A program made the position numbers and the translations under genes. The notes under the pieces were generated by a model, which worked only from the letters and a program-made list of their open reading frames with translations, was not told the origin of the DNA and made no database searches. 64,000 nucleotides of DNA from Malurus cyaneus samueli (taxonomy: Eukaryota; Chordata; Aves; Passeriformes; Maluridae), in NCBI GenBank assembly GCA_009741485.1, contig CM019215.1, positions 83,075,564 to 83,139,563 of the forward strand, given 5' to 3'. This document shows positions 13,301 to 27,315 of this stretch, one piece after another; the stretch's first letter is position 1, and each line of letters opens with the position of its first letter.

Positions 13301-14454
13301 AGAGTTACAGTGTAGGAATTGTCTTTCAAAAAAAATCTGTTCAGGTCACAAATCTGCAAGAACAATGAAGTTTGCCAACATATAGTTTAATTAAATGAAA
13401 TACAAGAAAACATTACTTCAAGTTACCCAGTTTGCTTCCTGGAAACCCTAGAAACAACACTTGTACTTTCATTAACCAGACCTTTCCACTCCCTGTACCC
13501 ACAAGTGGAAAGCCTTTTAACTAATTTTTTTCTTTTTTAAAGATGTGTGCTGAGGAATCATTAGCCATGTGTCGGAATATTTTCTGGTGTCATCAAAGAA
13601 ACTCCTTATTTGAAATAGGGTGGAATTGTAACATAATGCTGAGACACTTCCTATTTCTTCATTTTCACATACTCTGAGATGTGAGATACCCTGTTTTTAT
13701 CTCTTTCTTTGCAAACAGGTTATCAGGCTTCCAAATAACACTAGTCACTCACACATTTAGTGTTTTTTTTCCTTAGTAACTTGCTATAAACTTTTGAGTT
13801 GCTTTTCAGCTTGCAGATAGAATACCTCTTGTGACTTGAGTTGAAAAAGTAAGTGTACTGGGTAAGATACAGTTTTTGGTGTAGAAGGTTTTGGGAATGT
13901 GAACCCAAGTTGTCTCTGTGAGGAGCCGGTTAGGATCCAGGCTATGTGTTATCCAAGCACCCTCCTCTGCAGGACCGGGCATTTCTGTCTCTGAAAGCAG
14001 TTTGGTCGCATCAAAGGAGGGGAAAAGTTGGATGCTGGAGTTGCATGCTGGAGAGTAGGAGCTGCAGAAGAATTCTGAGGTTGTAGTGAGTGCTGGACTG
14101 TGCACAGGGCAGTGTCATCCCAGAAAAGGAGTGAAGCTGCTACCATAACAGGATGCTACTGAGTAGAAATAAGGAGTCAGTATTGTTTATATAACATGAG
14201 AACACCTCAGGTCTTCTGCTTGCCAGAATATGCTGGATATGGAAACAACTTAAAGACAAAGGTGATTTTTAGGACTGGAAAACAGCGTTGCTCGTAGATG
14301 ACATTAGGAGACCACTAGAGTTACCTCATTAAAGCAAATGTGAAGCAGCTATTTGATCCTGCTCACACTGGGAGTAAGATGTTTGGTATTACAGGGTGCT
14401 TAACCTCACAGGCAATTACTCAGAGATCCAGTGCTGAAAACTAAAGTTAAACAA
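10385..14454 (+). other. Upstream GMDS intron, second block; no feature recognised
   Basis: This is non-coding, AT-rich intron sequence between a palindromic repeat and an ancient CR1 relic. The open frames are under 100 codons on both strands, overlap each other in different frames and show no family signature. No long homopolymer or tandem array is present. Confidence 0.75.
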
Positions 14455-14660
14455 ATTCGAGCTAGAAAAGAGGTGCAAATTTTTTTAAGTGAGGACAATT
14501 AGCATTTGATCGGCTTACCAAAGGAAGTGAAAGATTCCCCATTACTTGCAGTCCTTAAATCAAGATTGGATGCTTGCCTAAGAGATATAAATAACTAAAG
14601 CTATTTATACAGCTTGATACAAGAATCACTGGTGAAGTCACATGGCCTGTGCTGTGTAGT
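14455..14660 (+). mobile_element. Ancient CR1-like LINE relic (3' region)
   Basis: The sequence follows the layout of old amniote CR1 3' regions: GCTAGAAAAGAGGTGCAAAT, a TTTTTAAGTGAGGACAATTA stretch, GGAAGTGAAAGATTCCCCAT, then CTTAAATCAAGATTGGATGC and a later ATGGCCTGTGCTGTGTAG. The reading frame is destroyed and divergence is high, so this is probably an insertion predating the radiation of birds. Its sense matches the + strand. Family assignment rests on motif order recalled from other amniote genomes. Confidence 0.65.
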
Positions 14661-17384
14661 ACTTGCACTATTAGCTATATTTGTATAATTGTTACTTATG
14701 AAGATAGTAAATACAGCAACATTAACATGTGTTTCTTCTTCAGTAATCATGTTTTCCTTCAATTTATGCATGTATCTGTTAGAATAGCCGATGCCTCTTT
14801 CTGTTTTTCATCCACAGGCTTAAATAATACCAGCTATGTTTCTTAATGTTTTGCTCTGTATAAAATCAAGCTGTTATTATTGTTTCTGGTTTTACACTAA
14901 CACACTTCATACTAAAGCATTTGAGTTATAAAAGCTGAAGTAGTGTTTAACAAAAAACACTCCAACAAAACAAACAATTGTGTTTCCTTTATAAATTAAA
15001 TTAAAAATTAAAATTGTATCTCCAAATTTTATATGGAAAATAAAAACATGAAACTGATTTAATATTTCCTTAGATTGATTAGAAAACCTTAATTAACTGT
15101 AGGGTGTATATATGTAGTATCTTAGCCTACAGATTTCACGTACATATATCTATATAAATAGAAAAATACATCTTAAGATGTTTCAGCTGAAAGGACAATT
15201 AGAGATCACATGATTTATTTCCAGGTAATGTTGTCAGAAAACAAATTCTTCTGAAACTGTAAAAACAGAAGACCTGCAGAGGTCTTACTGGTTATAAAAG
15301 CCTATCCTAATAATCCCAGAATTACCAAGACAACTAAAATAAAAAAACTGGTTTTTCATTTAAGTTACAGGCAAAGTAATTCCATTTGAAATTTATAAAA
15401 ACTAACTCTAACTTCTGTAAAGACAGCCTTTCCAAAAGTACTTTGCCAAGGCTTAGGTGTCTTCAGCCATCTGTAAGGGATTACTTTCTCTTACTATATT
15501 TCAGCAGTGGGGTGGTGGGAAAGCCTTGGTGACAACGACACTAATGCTATAGGCGTGATATTTTTTCCCCTTTCAATTTATTTTGGCAATCTTGCAAGAG
15601 GAGGGAAGCAGATCTAAATCAGCTACTGCAGCCTCGAGTGTGCAGAGTGCACTTTGATGTCATCTTTATATTATGTCTTCTGTAAGGTAATAATCAGGTG
15701 GGTGATAAAAACACGATTAGGATCATGCCCGGCTTTTGATGTGCTTTATTTTCCAAATTACTCTGTTAGGGGTGGTGGCCATAGTAGAAGTTGGCAGAAC
15801 CTGTGTCTGGGCAGTGGAACTCCAGAAGAGATGAGAAGACACTGCTCTGGCAGGCGGCTGTTGTTTGCAGGGCTGCAGGGCGGGCGCTGTTGCCGGACAG
15901 ATGATTTGAAGCAGCGGCTGCTCCGCTCAAAACCAAACACTTCAGCTAATTCATCACACTGCTCTCAGGCGCTTTGCTTGTGCAAACTTAAAAGGTTGAG
16001 GCAGTAAATAGTTTATTGCCATCGAGGCCTGTTGAACATTGATCACTGCTGAATTCCCTCTGTTTAGATGTAACCTCTTTTGAAATATGCTCTGTAGGTT
16101 TAGTCTGAGAGCCGGATAATTGCTGTGAGGGCTTAGGGTTTGAAAGCAGACACTTCTGCAGCCAGAACGCAATGGGCTGCCAAGACACACTAGTGTGAAA
16201 CATTACAACATTATATTTTCTTAATTCTCAGGGCTTGAATGAAGCAATAGGAAAGACTGTTTTTTGAGGCATGGAAGGGGAAAGTCATGTGGAGTTTGTC
16301 CGTTTCAAACCTATTAATAAAACCCTTGCTGTATTCCTATTTCCAGCCCCTTTGGGGTGTTTGCTGCAATACAAGGCATCTGATGGTTCTCCTTAGCCTG
16401 GTGTGGAGGAGCTCATTAATTGGTGGGCAATTAAGATTTTTTCAGTGTGTGAATTGATATGGTGAGGTTACACACATTCCAGAAAGTACTCCTGCTGCTC
16501 AAATAGCTGTATACATTTTTCACAGTCGGCTTATGTAGAGGATTCTCTCACCACGGAATTTCTGAAATGAGACTGGCAGTATCCTGTCAATGCATAGTGC
16601 TGGTTGTGTGCCCAACCCCTTTTGAGTGTCAAGTTCTGCCAAAACATGATCTAATAACTCCAAGCTTTGGATCCAGATTGACTAATTTCTCTAACTTGGG
16701 GGAGGATTATGATTTTGGGAGGGCAGATTAAGGTGGTAGTAAAAAATATAGTAGAATGACACCAACTGTATGTGTTTAAGCTTTGTGATGTCATGACAGT
16801 ATATGCCACATTTTTGGTGATTGTGTTCTCCTTAAAAAGGTGAATTCTTATGAACTTGGACCCTGACCCGACCATCGGATTCCCCAGGATGAAACCCTGT
16901 GTCCAAGGGGAACTTCTCATCTTTGCTCAACCTGTGTGTGCACTTGAGGTTCAAAATTAGCTGTGGCTAGACTGAGGTTATTTATATTTACACCCGTTAT
17001 TTGTTTTTCAGCAAAAGTCTGCAGATAAAGGTGCTTAATGAATAAGATAGGAAATTTTAGAGGAATTTGAGCTTGTTGACCTATTGCTCTGTAGCATATT
17101 ACCTATGAATGTATGCTTTTGAAGGTAAGTTGCAGTTGGGATAACATGCTGACAGGTTTAGAACTCTTTATCAGACATAATATCTGCAGTTTTTTGATCC
17201 AAAAATAGAAATGTCATCTTAGATTGCAAAGAAAGGGAGTTGAAATACATTTTCATACATCATGACTGGAATTTTGTAATAGGCTCAGATTATTACTTTT
17301 ATCAAAATGTACTGGAGTATCATAAGTTAATTCCAAACCCCAATTTTCAATGTCTGAATTGGTGTGACTTTTGGGGATGGTGCT
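14661..17384 (+). other. Upstream GMDS intron, third block with a CpG-richer islet
   Basis: Mostly AT-rich intron. The exception is about 15838-16180, where CpG and GC content rise clearly above the surroundings; this is treated separately as a possible regulatory element. No exon or repeat family is recognised elsewhere in the block. Confidence 0.7.
15838..16180. promoter_or_regulatory. CpG-richer islet, candidate enhancer
   Basis: In otherwise CpG-poor intron this block contains several CpGs close together (GCGGGCGC, GCCGGAC, GCAGCGGCTG, CATCGAGG, GAGCCGG). Next to them are AT-rich core motifs such as CAGCTAATTCATC and GTAAATAGTTTATTG, the latter a forkhead-like site at 16004-16017. It is too small for a standard CpG-island promoter. 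That it is an enhancer is inference from composition only. Confidence 0.3.
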
Positions 17385-17458
17385 ATGCAGGGCCAGGAGT
17401 TGACTCTGTCGTCCTTGTGGGTCCCTTCCAACTCAGCTTGTTCTGTGATTCTGTGAAT
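17385..17458 (+). mobile_element. CR1-type LINE, 3' terminal tail
   Basis: The segment reads TATGCAGGGCCAGGAGTTGACT, then CCTTGTGGGTCCCTTCCAAC, and ends in two tandem TTCTGTGA octamers at 17441-17456. This is the standard 3' end of avian CR1 elements, with terminal octamer repeats. Only about 75 bp are clear, so it is a severely 5'-truncated insertion in sense orientation relative to GMDS. Confidence 0.85.
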
Positions 17459-19684
17459 ATTTTGATACAGTTTTGAAGAAAAAGAAAAAAAATCAAATAA
17501 AAATCGAATTCCTGTACTTAACAGGTTTCTATAAAGTTCAAGACCAAGGCAGTAAAGTGAGAAGGGGAAAAAAAAACCTGGTGAGCAGTCAAACAGTTTC
17601 TATGTATGTGGCCTTACTCTTTACTGAGGAAACAGTACCTCAGGCTTGCCAGCTGTGAAATTTTTAGTTCATCTTTACCATAAAGCACATCACATTTTTT
17701 CCTCATTTAGACAGAGCTGTGAATGGATGATGGATGAACTGTAGACTCATTGTGTTAGAAATACCTATTTCGTTTTAAAAGCTCAGCCCCTCCTTGTCAA
17801 GGCAGTCATTCCCTCTTGTAACAAAAGAAGAAACGTTGTGGAGTCATAGTTCAGCTACAGTGAAAGACTTCATTCAAGGATTTGATGAATAGCAAAGGGA
17901 AATGTGAGAAAAATAATGTGATAGCTAAAAACCTTTTGTGGTCTCCTCCTTTGCTGTCTTGAACTATATAATCTTCTATATTTTTAAGGTTAAGTTTTAA
18001 GGTTTAAGAATTCCAACGCAGGCAGAACAATTTGCAGCTGAGGGAGATTCTGAAGATGAATTTGCAGATTTTAGAGACCAAGAATTAATCTTTGAGATGT
18101 GCATTTTAGAACAACTATTGAATCTCATCTGTTCCTTAAGCAGCTTCAGTTTTACCATTTCTAGGGAGGAAAAAACGACGAATATTTGAAATGGACTTCT
18201 GAGATAGCATATATTTGTTCTACTGTGTGCTGAAATCTCTTTACATACTATTTTGTGAGCATGCTAGTTTTCCAGATACTGAATTTCATACAGATACATT
18301 AATTGGACAGAGTTTGAATTTGGAATTTTGTGGAAAGCTATAATTTCAAAAGTGTTAAATGGTTGTTAAATGGTGATAGGAACTAAAGTCTTGAGACAAT
18401 GTTGGGGATATACAAGACTTCTAGGATCAGATTGGTGTAATCTTGGCATGGTATCTATTTAGATCTCATACCTGCACATGGTAGATTCCTGTGATGATGC
18501 ATTTCACAGTATTTGTATTTTTTATTTTGTATTTTGTACAGAGAGCCAATAGTGGCAGCTCAGTAACAGGAATCGAGTATCTGTGCGTTCTCTCACCTCA
18601 GGAAGAAAATTCATTGTTTATTTCCTCTTTCTTCAGGATAAAAGTGCCCTGTAAATATATTACTAGGCTGACACTCCTTTACAAGCACAGTAGCTCTTTT
18701 CTCCATAATTTTGGCAAGCTTGTGGCATAAAAAAATGCTTCTGCATCTTTATTTCCCTACACCAAAGGTGTAGGTAGATACCATTTAGTTTTAGTTTGAG
18801 TTGGATAAATATTGTTATATCTGTTTACCTGTATCTGAGGATATTCTGTATTGTCAGTATAGCTAAGAAATCTAAAATGGTTTGATTCTCACTTATTTTT
18901 CAATTTTTTAGGAAGAATTCAGAATTTCACAAGATAAAACAGAGAGCATAAGACTTCAGTGCTCTCTAATGATATCTGTGAGTACTAGAAACAGAAAACG
19001 ATTATAGTTGCATGCAGGTAGGATTGTCAAACCATGTTGTTGGTTTAGGGATTGCACAGTTTATTTGAATTTTCTGAGTAAAAGTCTTTGCAGAATGAGG
19101 TTTAATCACGTTTTTTTTTGTTGTGTTTATTAATCCCATTACTGTGTTAACTACAAGCTAACAAGTTTTATCTATGCATATTTGTGGAATATTTTTACGT
19201 GTATTTGTCTTACTGGCTTTGTTTTACCTCTTTTTTTCCTTTATCATACAGACATGAGACGTGGTGTCTCTTTACTCATGCTGTTGATTAGCAAAAATTA
19301 AGAAATCTTAACAGTTTGTTGGGTTTTTTTTCTACATTTTACTGATGTAAACTATCAACCTTTCATTTTTATACTGAGAAATACACCTCTTTCCTTTTCT
19401 TCCCACCCAACAGAGGAGCGAAAGACAGTTCTCGAGGGCGTGGTTATCATGAGTTAATTGCACCCTTGAGGGTTTTGACACACTTGGGTGCTTTTCATAC
19501 CTTTTAGCTGTCCAAAGATAAGATTTTCACACGAAGGCTCCACCCCAAGGTATTTTATTTTTTATTGCATAAATCAGTCTGTGTGCCTAGGGATCATTTA
19601 TCATTTCCATAATATTCACCAGGGTACAAACAGTACTGTTCCTGTTCCATTCAACATCCTTATTTCTCCCTCCTACTCCTGCTC

Positions 19685-19711
19685 AAAAAAAAAAAAAAAA
19701 AAAAAAAAAAA
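19685..19711 (+). repeat. Poly-A tract (27 nt)
   Basis: Uninterrupted A run preceded by TACTCCTGCTC. It could be the tail of a retroposed copy, but I do not recognise the sequence upstream. Confidence 0.95.
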
Positions 19712-20835
19712 GGTTGGCAGATGCTAAAATTATATAATGGCAGTTCTATATTTTATGCAGAAATCATACATTATCATAAAAAAGTTTCACCCTTGAGTAA
19801 TCTTTGTACTTCTGAGAACATGATATATGGCTGACTAGTGCACTTAGCAACGATGACTTCATTTAAATCTTTCAGTTTCTGAGAAAAGGATTAGTGTCTA
19901 GAACCTAACCAGTATGAAAAATACATACTTTCAGATGCAACTGCAGTTAATATCAGCTTAAATTTGTGTGTGGAGAGAGTACTCTTGCAATATGAGAGGT
20001 GTTAAAATCTACAGGAGTGGAAAGTGAAACATTTGCTTTTATGCCAAAGCTTTTTAATTTTTTACCAATTATAGAATTTTTCATCACCATTCAGTATTTA
20101 CATTTTTCAGGCTTCCCAGCACAGCTTCTTTCATATACTAGCGATGCAGGATCAAAAATTAACTAATGTTTCCAAACTCCCATATGACACTTTACAAATT
20201 TCCTCTGCTTCTCTGGCAAACAGGCAGCACCAGTTTGTTTCTCCCAATGTTTTGTGGTTCCTTGACAGAACTTTTTGTGTCCCAGGTGAGGATGCTCAGA
20301 GCCCCAGAGCAGCTTGGGGTCAACACACGGGAAATTAGCTAAAACTCCTACTGCAGCCACGAGTTGTAGTGTTCTTAGCTGATGTCAGTGTTACGTGCAA
20401 TCACGGATCTTAACTTGCAGTATTTTTTCATCCAGCCGTACTTCACAGCTATTCAGCGCGTTTCCCTCATGTATAATCACTGCTTATAATGACCTGCAGC
20501 GGGGCTCTCTCACTGGCCTGTAGAAGTTCTAACGATTTCCGCTTTTTCTATGTGCATTTTGTGGGCAAGTTAGTATCGTGACATCTTCTTTGGCTTAATA
20601 CAATGTGATAAAACTTAAACACTCAATTGATTTTTTTTTCCTTGCTTGATGGATGAGATCTGAAACCACATTTTTTTTAGTTTCAATTAAATACTTGTGA
20701 ATACTGGCTTGCTTGGAAGGACATGGAAACTGAGTATGCTGTTTCATGGAGGCTTGAAGGCATGTAGAGAAAATTTGTTTGGAAGGGAAGACAGGTTGGA
20801 AAAAATCCTGAGATGGATTTACATGATTCCTTCCA

Positions 20836-20860
20836 CATTTATCTCTTCTTGAGATAAATG
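20836..20860. repeat. Inverted repeat, 10-bp arms, 5-nt loop
   Basis: CATTTATCTC and GAGATAAATG flank TTCTT. The pairing is exact; each arm carries a GATAA core, a GATA-type binding site. Confidence 0.85.
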
Positions 20861-23800
20861 CACCCTGTTGGCATGTGCTTGTGATCCTGCCATTTCTTGA
20901 CTGAGATATCTGTGAGTCATTCAGAAAAGAAAAAGCATGATTGAAAAGTGTTAATTGAAATAAAATATTTGCATACAATAGGGACGTGGAATCTGCCTGA
21001 GCTATACATTATTTGAAAACTAAAATGCAGTCGTTCACAATTTTACAGACTTCACCTTATTTGTCAAATTTGATGTTCCCACTGGTCATGTCCAATGATT
21101 TGTTCAGTACATTTGGCAATTTGGTCTTGTCTTCACCATTGCTTTTCCAACATGCCTCATCCTGAGGCTGCCAAGTTCATTTTGAAAGCTCACAGAGATT
21201 TTTATACCTTAGGCAAGTCTTACTCCAAGCTGCTCTGGGAGGGGCTTTACTGGTACCTCAAATGCCACACTATGGTACAGATGAAGAGAAGCACTGTATT
21301 GTAGATCAGTGTGGTCTTTTGTCACTTCTAGCACCACTAGAGACAAAAGCTGCAATGCTGTTTTTGGGCACAGTCAGGGCAAATAAAAAAATACAGTATT
21401 TCTTCTTAGAGGTGAGAGGAAAAACTCGCAAACATGTTGATTTTTTCTGATTGGTTGACTCCCATATTCCTTTTTCATGAATGGTTTACCTTAATGTTCA
21501 AGTGAAGAGCAGTTGTTATTCCTAGTCCTTTTCTCTGTGTCAGAATCCAAGAGGTAGGTGAAAAACAGGGCTGAGGTTAGGGTTGTGGGATACAAATCAA
21601 TTGCAATGTTCTGCTCTGATTTATGATTGCTGTGGCTTGTGAGTGCCAGAACTGCCTTTTAAAATTTATGCCTATACATTGTTTTCTGAGAGTTATAGTG
21701 AAGAGGCTTTAGTAGTCCATAATAAATAGAAGAATAAAGTAGGGCAAAGGGAATACTAGCAGAAAAAGTAAGAGACTGATTTATTCTCTGAGACATCATT
21801 CTGCTTGTTTGATAAAGTTTAACCAGAGGGTCTCATCCGTTTAAGCTCTCTGCCCCTTGGCCTTTTCCCCCTTACCTCCGCATACCTGTTGAGACAGATG
21901 TTTTTTTCAGAGTCATCCCACAGGTTTCTTCCTAGCCAGCCACCCACATCTTTCTGAGACAGATGAGTTGATTAAGTAGAACATTTTGTGCGGGGCACTG
22001 CCTTGGAGTTCAGAGTGCTCACTGTCACATAGAAAAACAGCCATGCTCTCTCTGAAAGGATGCAACTGGAGAAGATACAAGGCTCGTGATTTCTAAACTG
22101 TGACCACATTAAAATCTGAGCACTAACAGTGGTCATAATAGGGTATTCCACTCCAGTAGCTTCCTAGACAGGATGAAGAACTATCACATTCTACTTTGAG
22201 GTAATTACTACACTGAGTTTACTGAAAGCAGTTTCTACAGGTTTATTACATCATTCACAACCAAGTCATCATCAGCTACTGTATTTGTGGATGCTATTAT
22301 TACCCTAATTTAAAGATTAATCATGTGTAGTGCCTGTGCATGCACTGCAGGTAAGGGCATTAGTGCTTCTCTACTAGGGTTCACTCATTTTAGTATTTCA
22401 AGGTGATGTAGGGTTTTGTTTTTTGGTTTGTTGGTTGCAATGTTAATAAATTTGAAGGATTCAGTGGTTTTCTTTCAAGGCTAGTGTAAACCTCACACTC
22501 TTTTATTTAGTTAAAGAATGCTTTTAAGTAATCTGTAAGTAGGTGTTCTAAAGAATAAGTAAAAGGAAAAGAATGCTGCTGGGTTTGTAGGGAAGAAAAC
22601 ATTGGTTTTGGAATTGTTCTCCTTTCTTTGGGTTATATTTCAGAGTGAAACTTCACAGAAGATGACCTTATGCTTTGGAAGAAAAGGCTGTTATTTGCCC
22701 TTTTCAAAAAAAAGAAAATGAAAAAAAAAATCCTGGTGACTTATTTCTTGACATGCTGTTGCATGTGTATTCATTTTCCCAGTCATTCCTGATGAAGTAC
22801 CAGAGCAGGAACTGGGAAGGTGGCAGCTGTGGGAGCATGACTTTTGCCAGTATATACATATCCATTGAAACTTGTGCCATGCAATTAGCCATCCCAATTT
22901 AGTTCTTAGTGCACATGCAGTAAAATTGAAAAAACCCAAGGCTTGGGAATTAATTGCATAGAAGTCTGAGGTATGTTGAAAAAATTCTAGCTAAAGAAGA
23001 GTTACGTTGTTTTTAGTTGATTTATGGCAAACCAGAAAGTAGAGCTAGGCCTGTGGATAAGTGATTGTAAGTGATGGCAAATAAGGGAAGAATATGGAAT
23101 TTTTGTGGAAAGCGAATGGATGATGAATAGGACTGAAGTGATAGTGCTTATTTAGAAAACATGTTTCTGTAGTACTTTTACTATTATAAGACTAAACTGA
23201 GGGCATACATGGGGCATCATTTGCCTTTTGAGACAGAGTACTTAGAGGTCCTTTTCCACACAAATGCAAGCATTGGACTCAGCTCTTACCTCCCCTCCCA
23301 AGGTACTTCAAGGCAGAGGTTGTTCCCTAGATGAAATCACAGCATTCTGCCACATGTGTGCCACATCTACACACTTTCCAAATGTGTGATTCCACCATTT
23401 CCCTGTTGTGCCCAAGACCAGAAGTCATCACTTTTTTTCTATGTGTGTTACGTGCGTGCTTATTCATTTCCTAAAAAACTCGTGTTCTCATTTGTCTCCC
23501 TGAAGCTCTGCCTGTTCTGAAAGCTCCCCCACAAGTGAAGCACCACGAGCTGTGCTCAGAGCTGAGGTGCCTGTCTGCCTTTAGGCTGTCATGAATGGAT
23601 TTGATTTTTGAGTAGCTGACAATAAGAGAGACCTAAGATAAGTTTCTTTATCTTGCGTTTGCTGTGTTTTAAGAGTGCTTCTAGATAGCGTTACCTCAGC
23701 TCCACAGCAAAATGGTAACTTGATTTCTTGCAGTGACTTGGCTGTGTCTGCACTGTCAGGGCCCATGTTCATGGACAGTCTGTCTCATTGGGCTTCTGGT

Positions 23801-26800
23801 CTCATTAATGAGTAATACATGCACATTGATCGAATTAATTTTTTTTCTTGGGGTGTTCCTGTGAAGCAGGGAAGCACATTCAACCCTTAGTTAACTGTTA
23901 GGAAGCAGATAACATTTGGAGAAGAAGAAAATTACTTTAATTTTAGAAAATTAAAAATCAGGGATTTCCATAGAGTAAAAGGTAAAAGCTTTTGTTAATC
24001 ACCATAGAAAGTGTCTTTTTTTTTTAATTTAGAGCAAGTTTTCTCAAGTTTTTCAAAATCAGTTTGTGATTCTACAACAGGTCTGCATATCTTCAGTATG
24101 TTTTTTTCCACATTAAATGCTCTTATGTAAAAAAGAATCTAGTCTATAATCAAATACGTGAAAACTCCACTTATGAAATATTGTTTTATTTTGCTATGAA
24201 GGAAGAAGCATTTTTGATATTTTAGAGGTATCTGTGAAGCTGTTGTTTGAACTGCTTTCAAGCTTCCTTTAACAGTGCCATTTGGTGCAAAGAATTGCGG
24301 TCTGGGAAGTAATCTTCAGTGATAATAAATGCTAAAAATATAGTTTTTCTCTGGTTGAAAAGGCAAAACTTCCGACAGCCCCCATAAACCTAGGGATGTT
24401 TTACTATATACATTAATAAGAGGTACAAGAGAGTCAGGCAAGGTAGTAATTTGCAAAGTTTTGGGTTAATTTTAGCTTCTGGGACGGTCTGTTGTGTTAA
24501 GCTGAGCTTTGCTGACTTGTGTAGGAAGGCAAAGAGAGGAGACACTGTTGTTAGTAAAGCTCTGCCATACTAGATTATTGCTTTAATTCCATGTCTACCT
24601 AGCCATCCTTTGAAAATCTATCACAATCATAAAGCAGAAAGATGGGGAAGGTCTGGTTGCTCTTTTTTTCTAGGGGTTTGGGATTTTTCCTTTCTTATTT
24701 GCTCGTGATGATGTTTTTATCACTTCTGTGAAAAACATCTTTCAGTGTGTTCTGAAGGCATCAAGGAATCAAAGATGAAAGTTTTTTTAAAAGCTTCAGA
24801 AGTAAAATAAAACCCCCCAAAACCATAACATAGCTGTCATGTTAGAATTTTAAATAACCTGTATGTTTTAATGTCTTTATATGTGAAAGTGAGTAAGAAT
24901 GGTGCTAGTTCCTTGGAAGTGACTGCATTCCCTGCATGGATGTTATTCATAGCTCTCTATTCCCCTGGTACATTTCAAGCAAAATGAATTGGCTATCTTT
25001 TTACATCTCCCTTTGAATGTTCTCTGGTGACTCTGCAAGTTGCCCCTTTTTGTCTTTCTATTAAGTAGCATGTAAAGCTTCTGGCACAGCTGGACTTTAG
25101 TGTGTAAGAAAGCTTTTAGGGTATTCCAATGTCATTAGCTATTGAAGCTACAATACTTGAAACATTGAAACCCATCCTGACTTTGTTGTGTGTCACATGT
25201 GCTTGAAAGTTTGGCTACGTGTGTGTATTGTTGAAACTGTCCCTGAACAAAATCATGCTGACAATGAATAAAAAAATCGATGCTTCTTTTTTAAAAGCTT
25301 CTTTTCTAATCTCTGTAATTCAAAACTGAAGCCTTAGAACAGTGGGTCAGAGATTGTTCTGCAAGATAAATCCCTTGCATCACATAACCCTGACAACTCC
25401 CCAGTTCCATCAAATTAATAACAAATGGATGAGAAGATAAGCAAAACTAATGGGGAGGTTACATTTTTGTGACAAAGGTTTATGGCCGTACTGAATCTCA
25501 TGTACTATGATATCCCTGCTCCTTTTCCTCCTCTGCTTTGGTGTTTTTTTTGCTATCAGATCTGAGCATTCCTCTATCTGAAGCTCTTCTGTGGAGGGAG
25601 ATATGATGAATAGCAAGCTGAACTGCATGTCTCTAAAAAGCTGCTGTGAACAACTCTATATTTCTCCTGTAGAAATCACTGGTTTTTTTACAAGGCCAGG
25701 CCTCATTCTTGCATGCTGTACATCCATGTTCTGCTTCTTGGATGCTGCTACATGTTCAAACATTGAAACACTGCTGTAATCCCATCTCCCTGTTTTAAAA
25801 CCGTGCAATAATGTAGTTTGTGACAGTCACTGAATGTCATCTGTTCCGGCTCTTGTCACAAAGCAGGACCAGCTTACAGCAGGTGTCTCGGGGTGATGAC
25901 CTGTCTCTGGGCAACTCCTATGTAATCCAGTCTCCTAAATTCTCTTGATTCACTACAGAAGCTAGGAGCAAAAGAGTAAACAGTTTGAAGATATCCTCTA
26001 TTGGAGATCTGTTCCAAGCACAACTTTGAATCCAATGATTAAGACAACTGTAGGAGATGTAGGAGACTGTTTTGTTAAAATGGAGAATGGATATTCCAAT
26101 TTACGCACTGTGGCAACAAAATTTTGAAAATAATCAGGACCTTGTAGTTCCTCTATAGCTCTTAGCTGGTCACACATAAAGCAGCAGGCTGCTTTAGAGT
26201 CAAAGGTGACCATGATGACCTCGTGAGTTCAATTTACAACTGCACCTGCAGTTTGCCAGGGAGGAGTTGCTTTCTAAAGAAACTGAATAATAAATCCAAC
26301 TTTCAACCCCTACTGATAGGGGATCAGATAAATATGAAACTTTAATTAGTCAGGGAGTGTTTCTGCATGCTTATTGTCTGCTTTGGGCTGATTTTTTTTT
26401 CTCTTTTTCCCCCAACAAAAAGCAAGTAGCAGGTTTTACTCCTAAAAGGCAAAAAGGGAACCTTAATGCCCATCTAGTTATCTTTAAGAATTATTTCAGC
26501 AGGTTTGCATCAAGAGCTTGAAATTAATCGGGGGGACAGTTGTAAGGAAGACTTACCCAAGACAAACTATGAGAAATGGCTGTGTGAACATACACTGTGG
26601 AATATGTTAGGGGGCCCCTTGATCCTGATCATTGAGTATTGCAGCTGCACAAAGGAAATTTTTATAGAACCTGAAGATGATCAAGGATCATTTCAAATGC
26701 CCAGACAGCAAAAAGGTTATTTTTGTGCTTTGGTTTGGGCCTTCACAGTTAGAGGTGAAGGTGAGATGGTGGCCCACTCATGTCAGCGCCAAACTTTTAA

Positions 26801-27315
26801 CCACTTCAAGAAGTGTCTCCAGTCCCACAGGCTGCAGTACATAGTGTGACAGGGCTGCAGTGAAACTCCACCACCATACCAAAATGTAAGCACTGGTAAA
26901 GAAATACATCTTTTATCAACTGCACTGCTTTTTCCTTTGCATTGCAAACAACTTGCAAATCCAAGTTACCCAAGCTCTCTTGCTGCAGCAATATTGTGAA
27001 TGTCTTAGTCTAACATAGATTTTAGGAAACAATGTTGGCTTCTGCTTCCACTTATAATATCTTTTCTTTGCTAATTCTCTACTTGTAATCATGTTGTCCA
27101 AATACTCTCATTTCATACAGTTCACTTTATTTTTTCTGTCTTGTTAATGAGAGAACAGGGAAATAAATAGAAAGGAGATAAATCTACAAAAGGTATGCTC
27201 GTTTTTTTCCAGAATTTCAGTCATTACTTTTTTAGTCTGTTTATGTTTATCTAAGAAATTGAATAGGGATTAAGATATCAAAAGCATTGCTTAGTAACCA
27301 GCAATTCAGAGCTAT

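Noticed and set aside
19600..19711. Processed pseudogene suggested by the A27 tract
   Set aside because: Sequence before the tract has no recognisable coding similarity and no target-site duplication was found.
26505..26849. 114-codon plus-strand open frame
   Set aside because: No similarity that I recognise, no splice-site context for an exon, and overlapping frames on the other strand are equally open.
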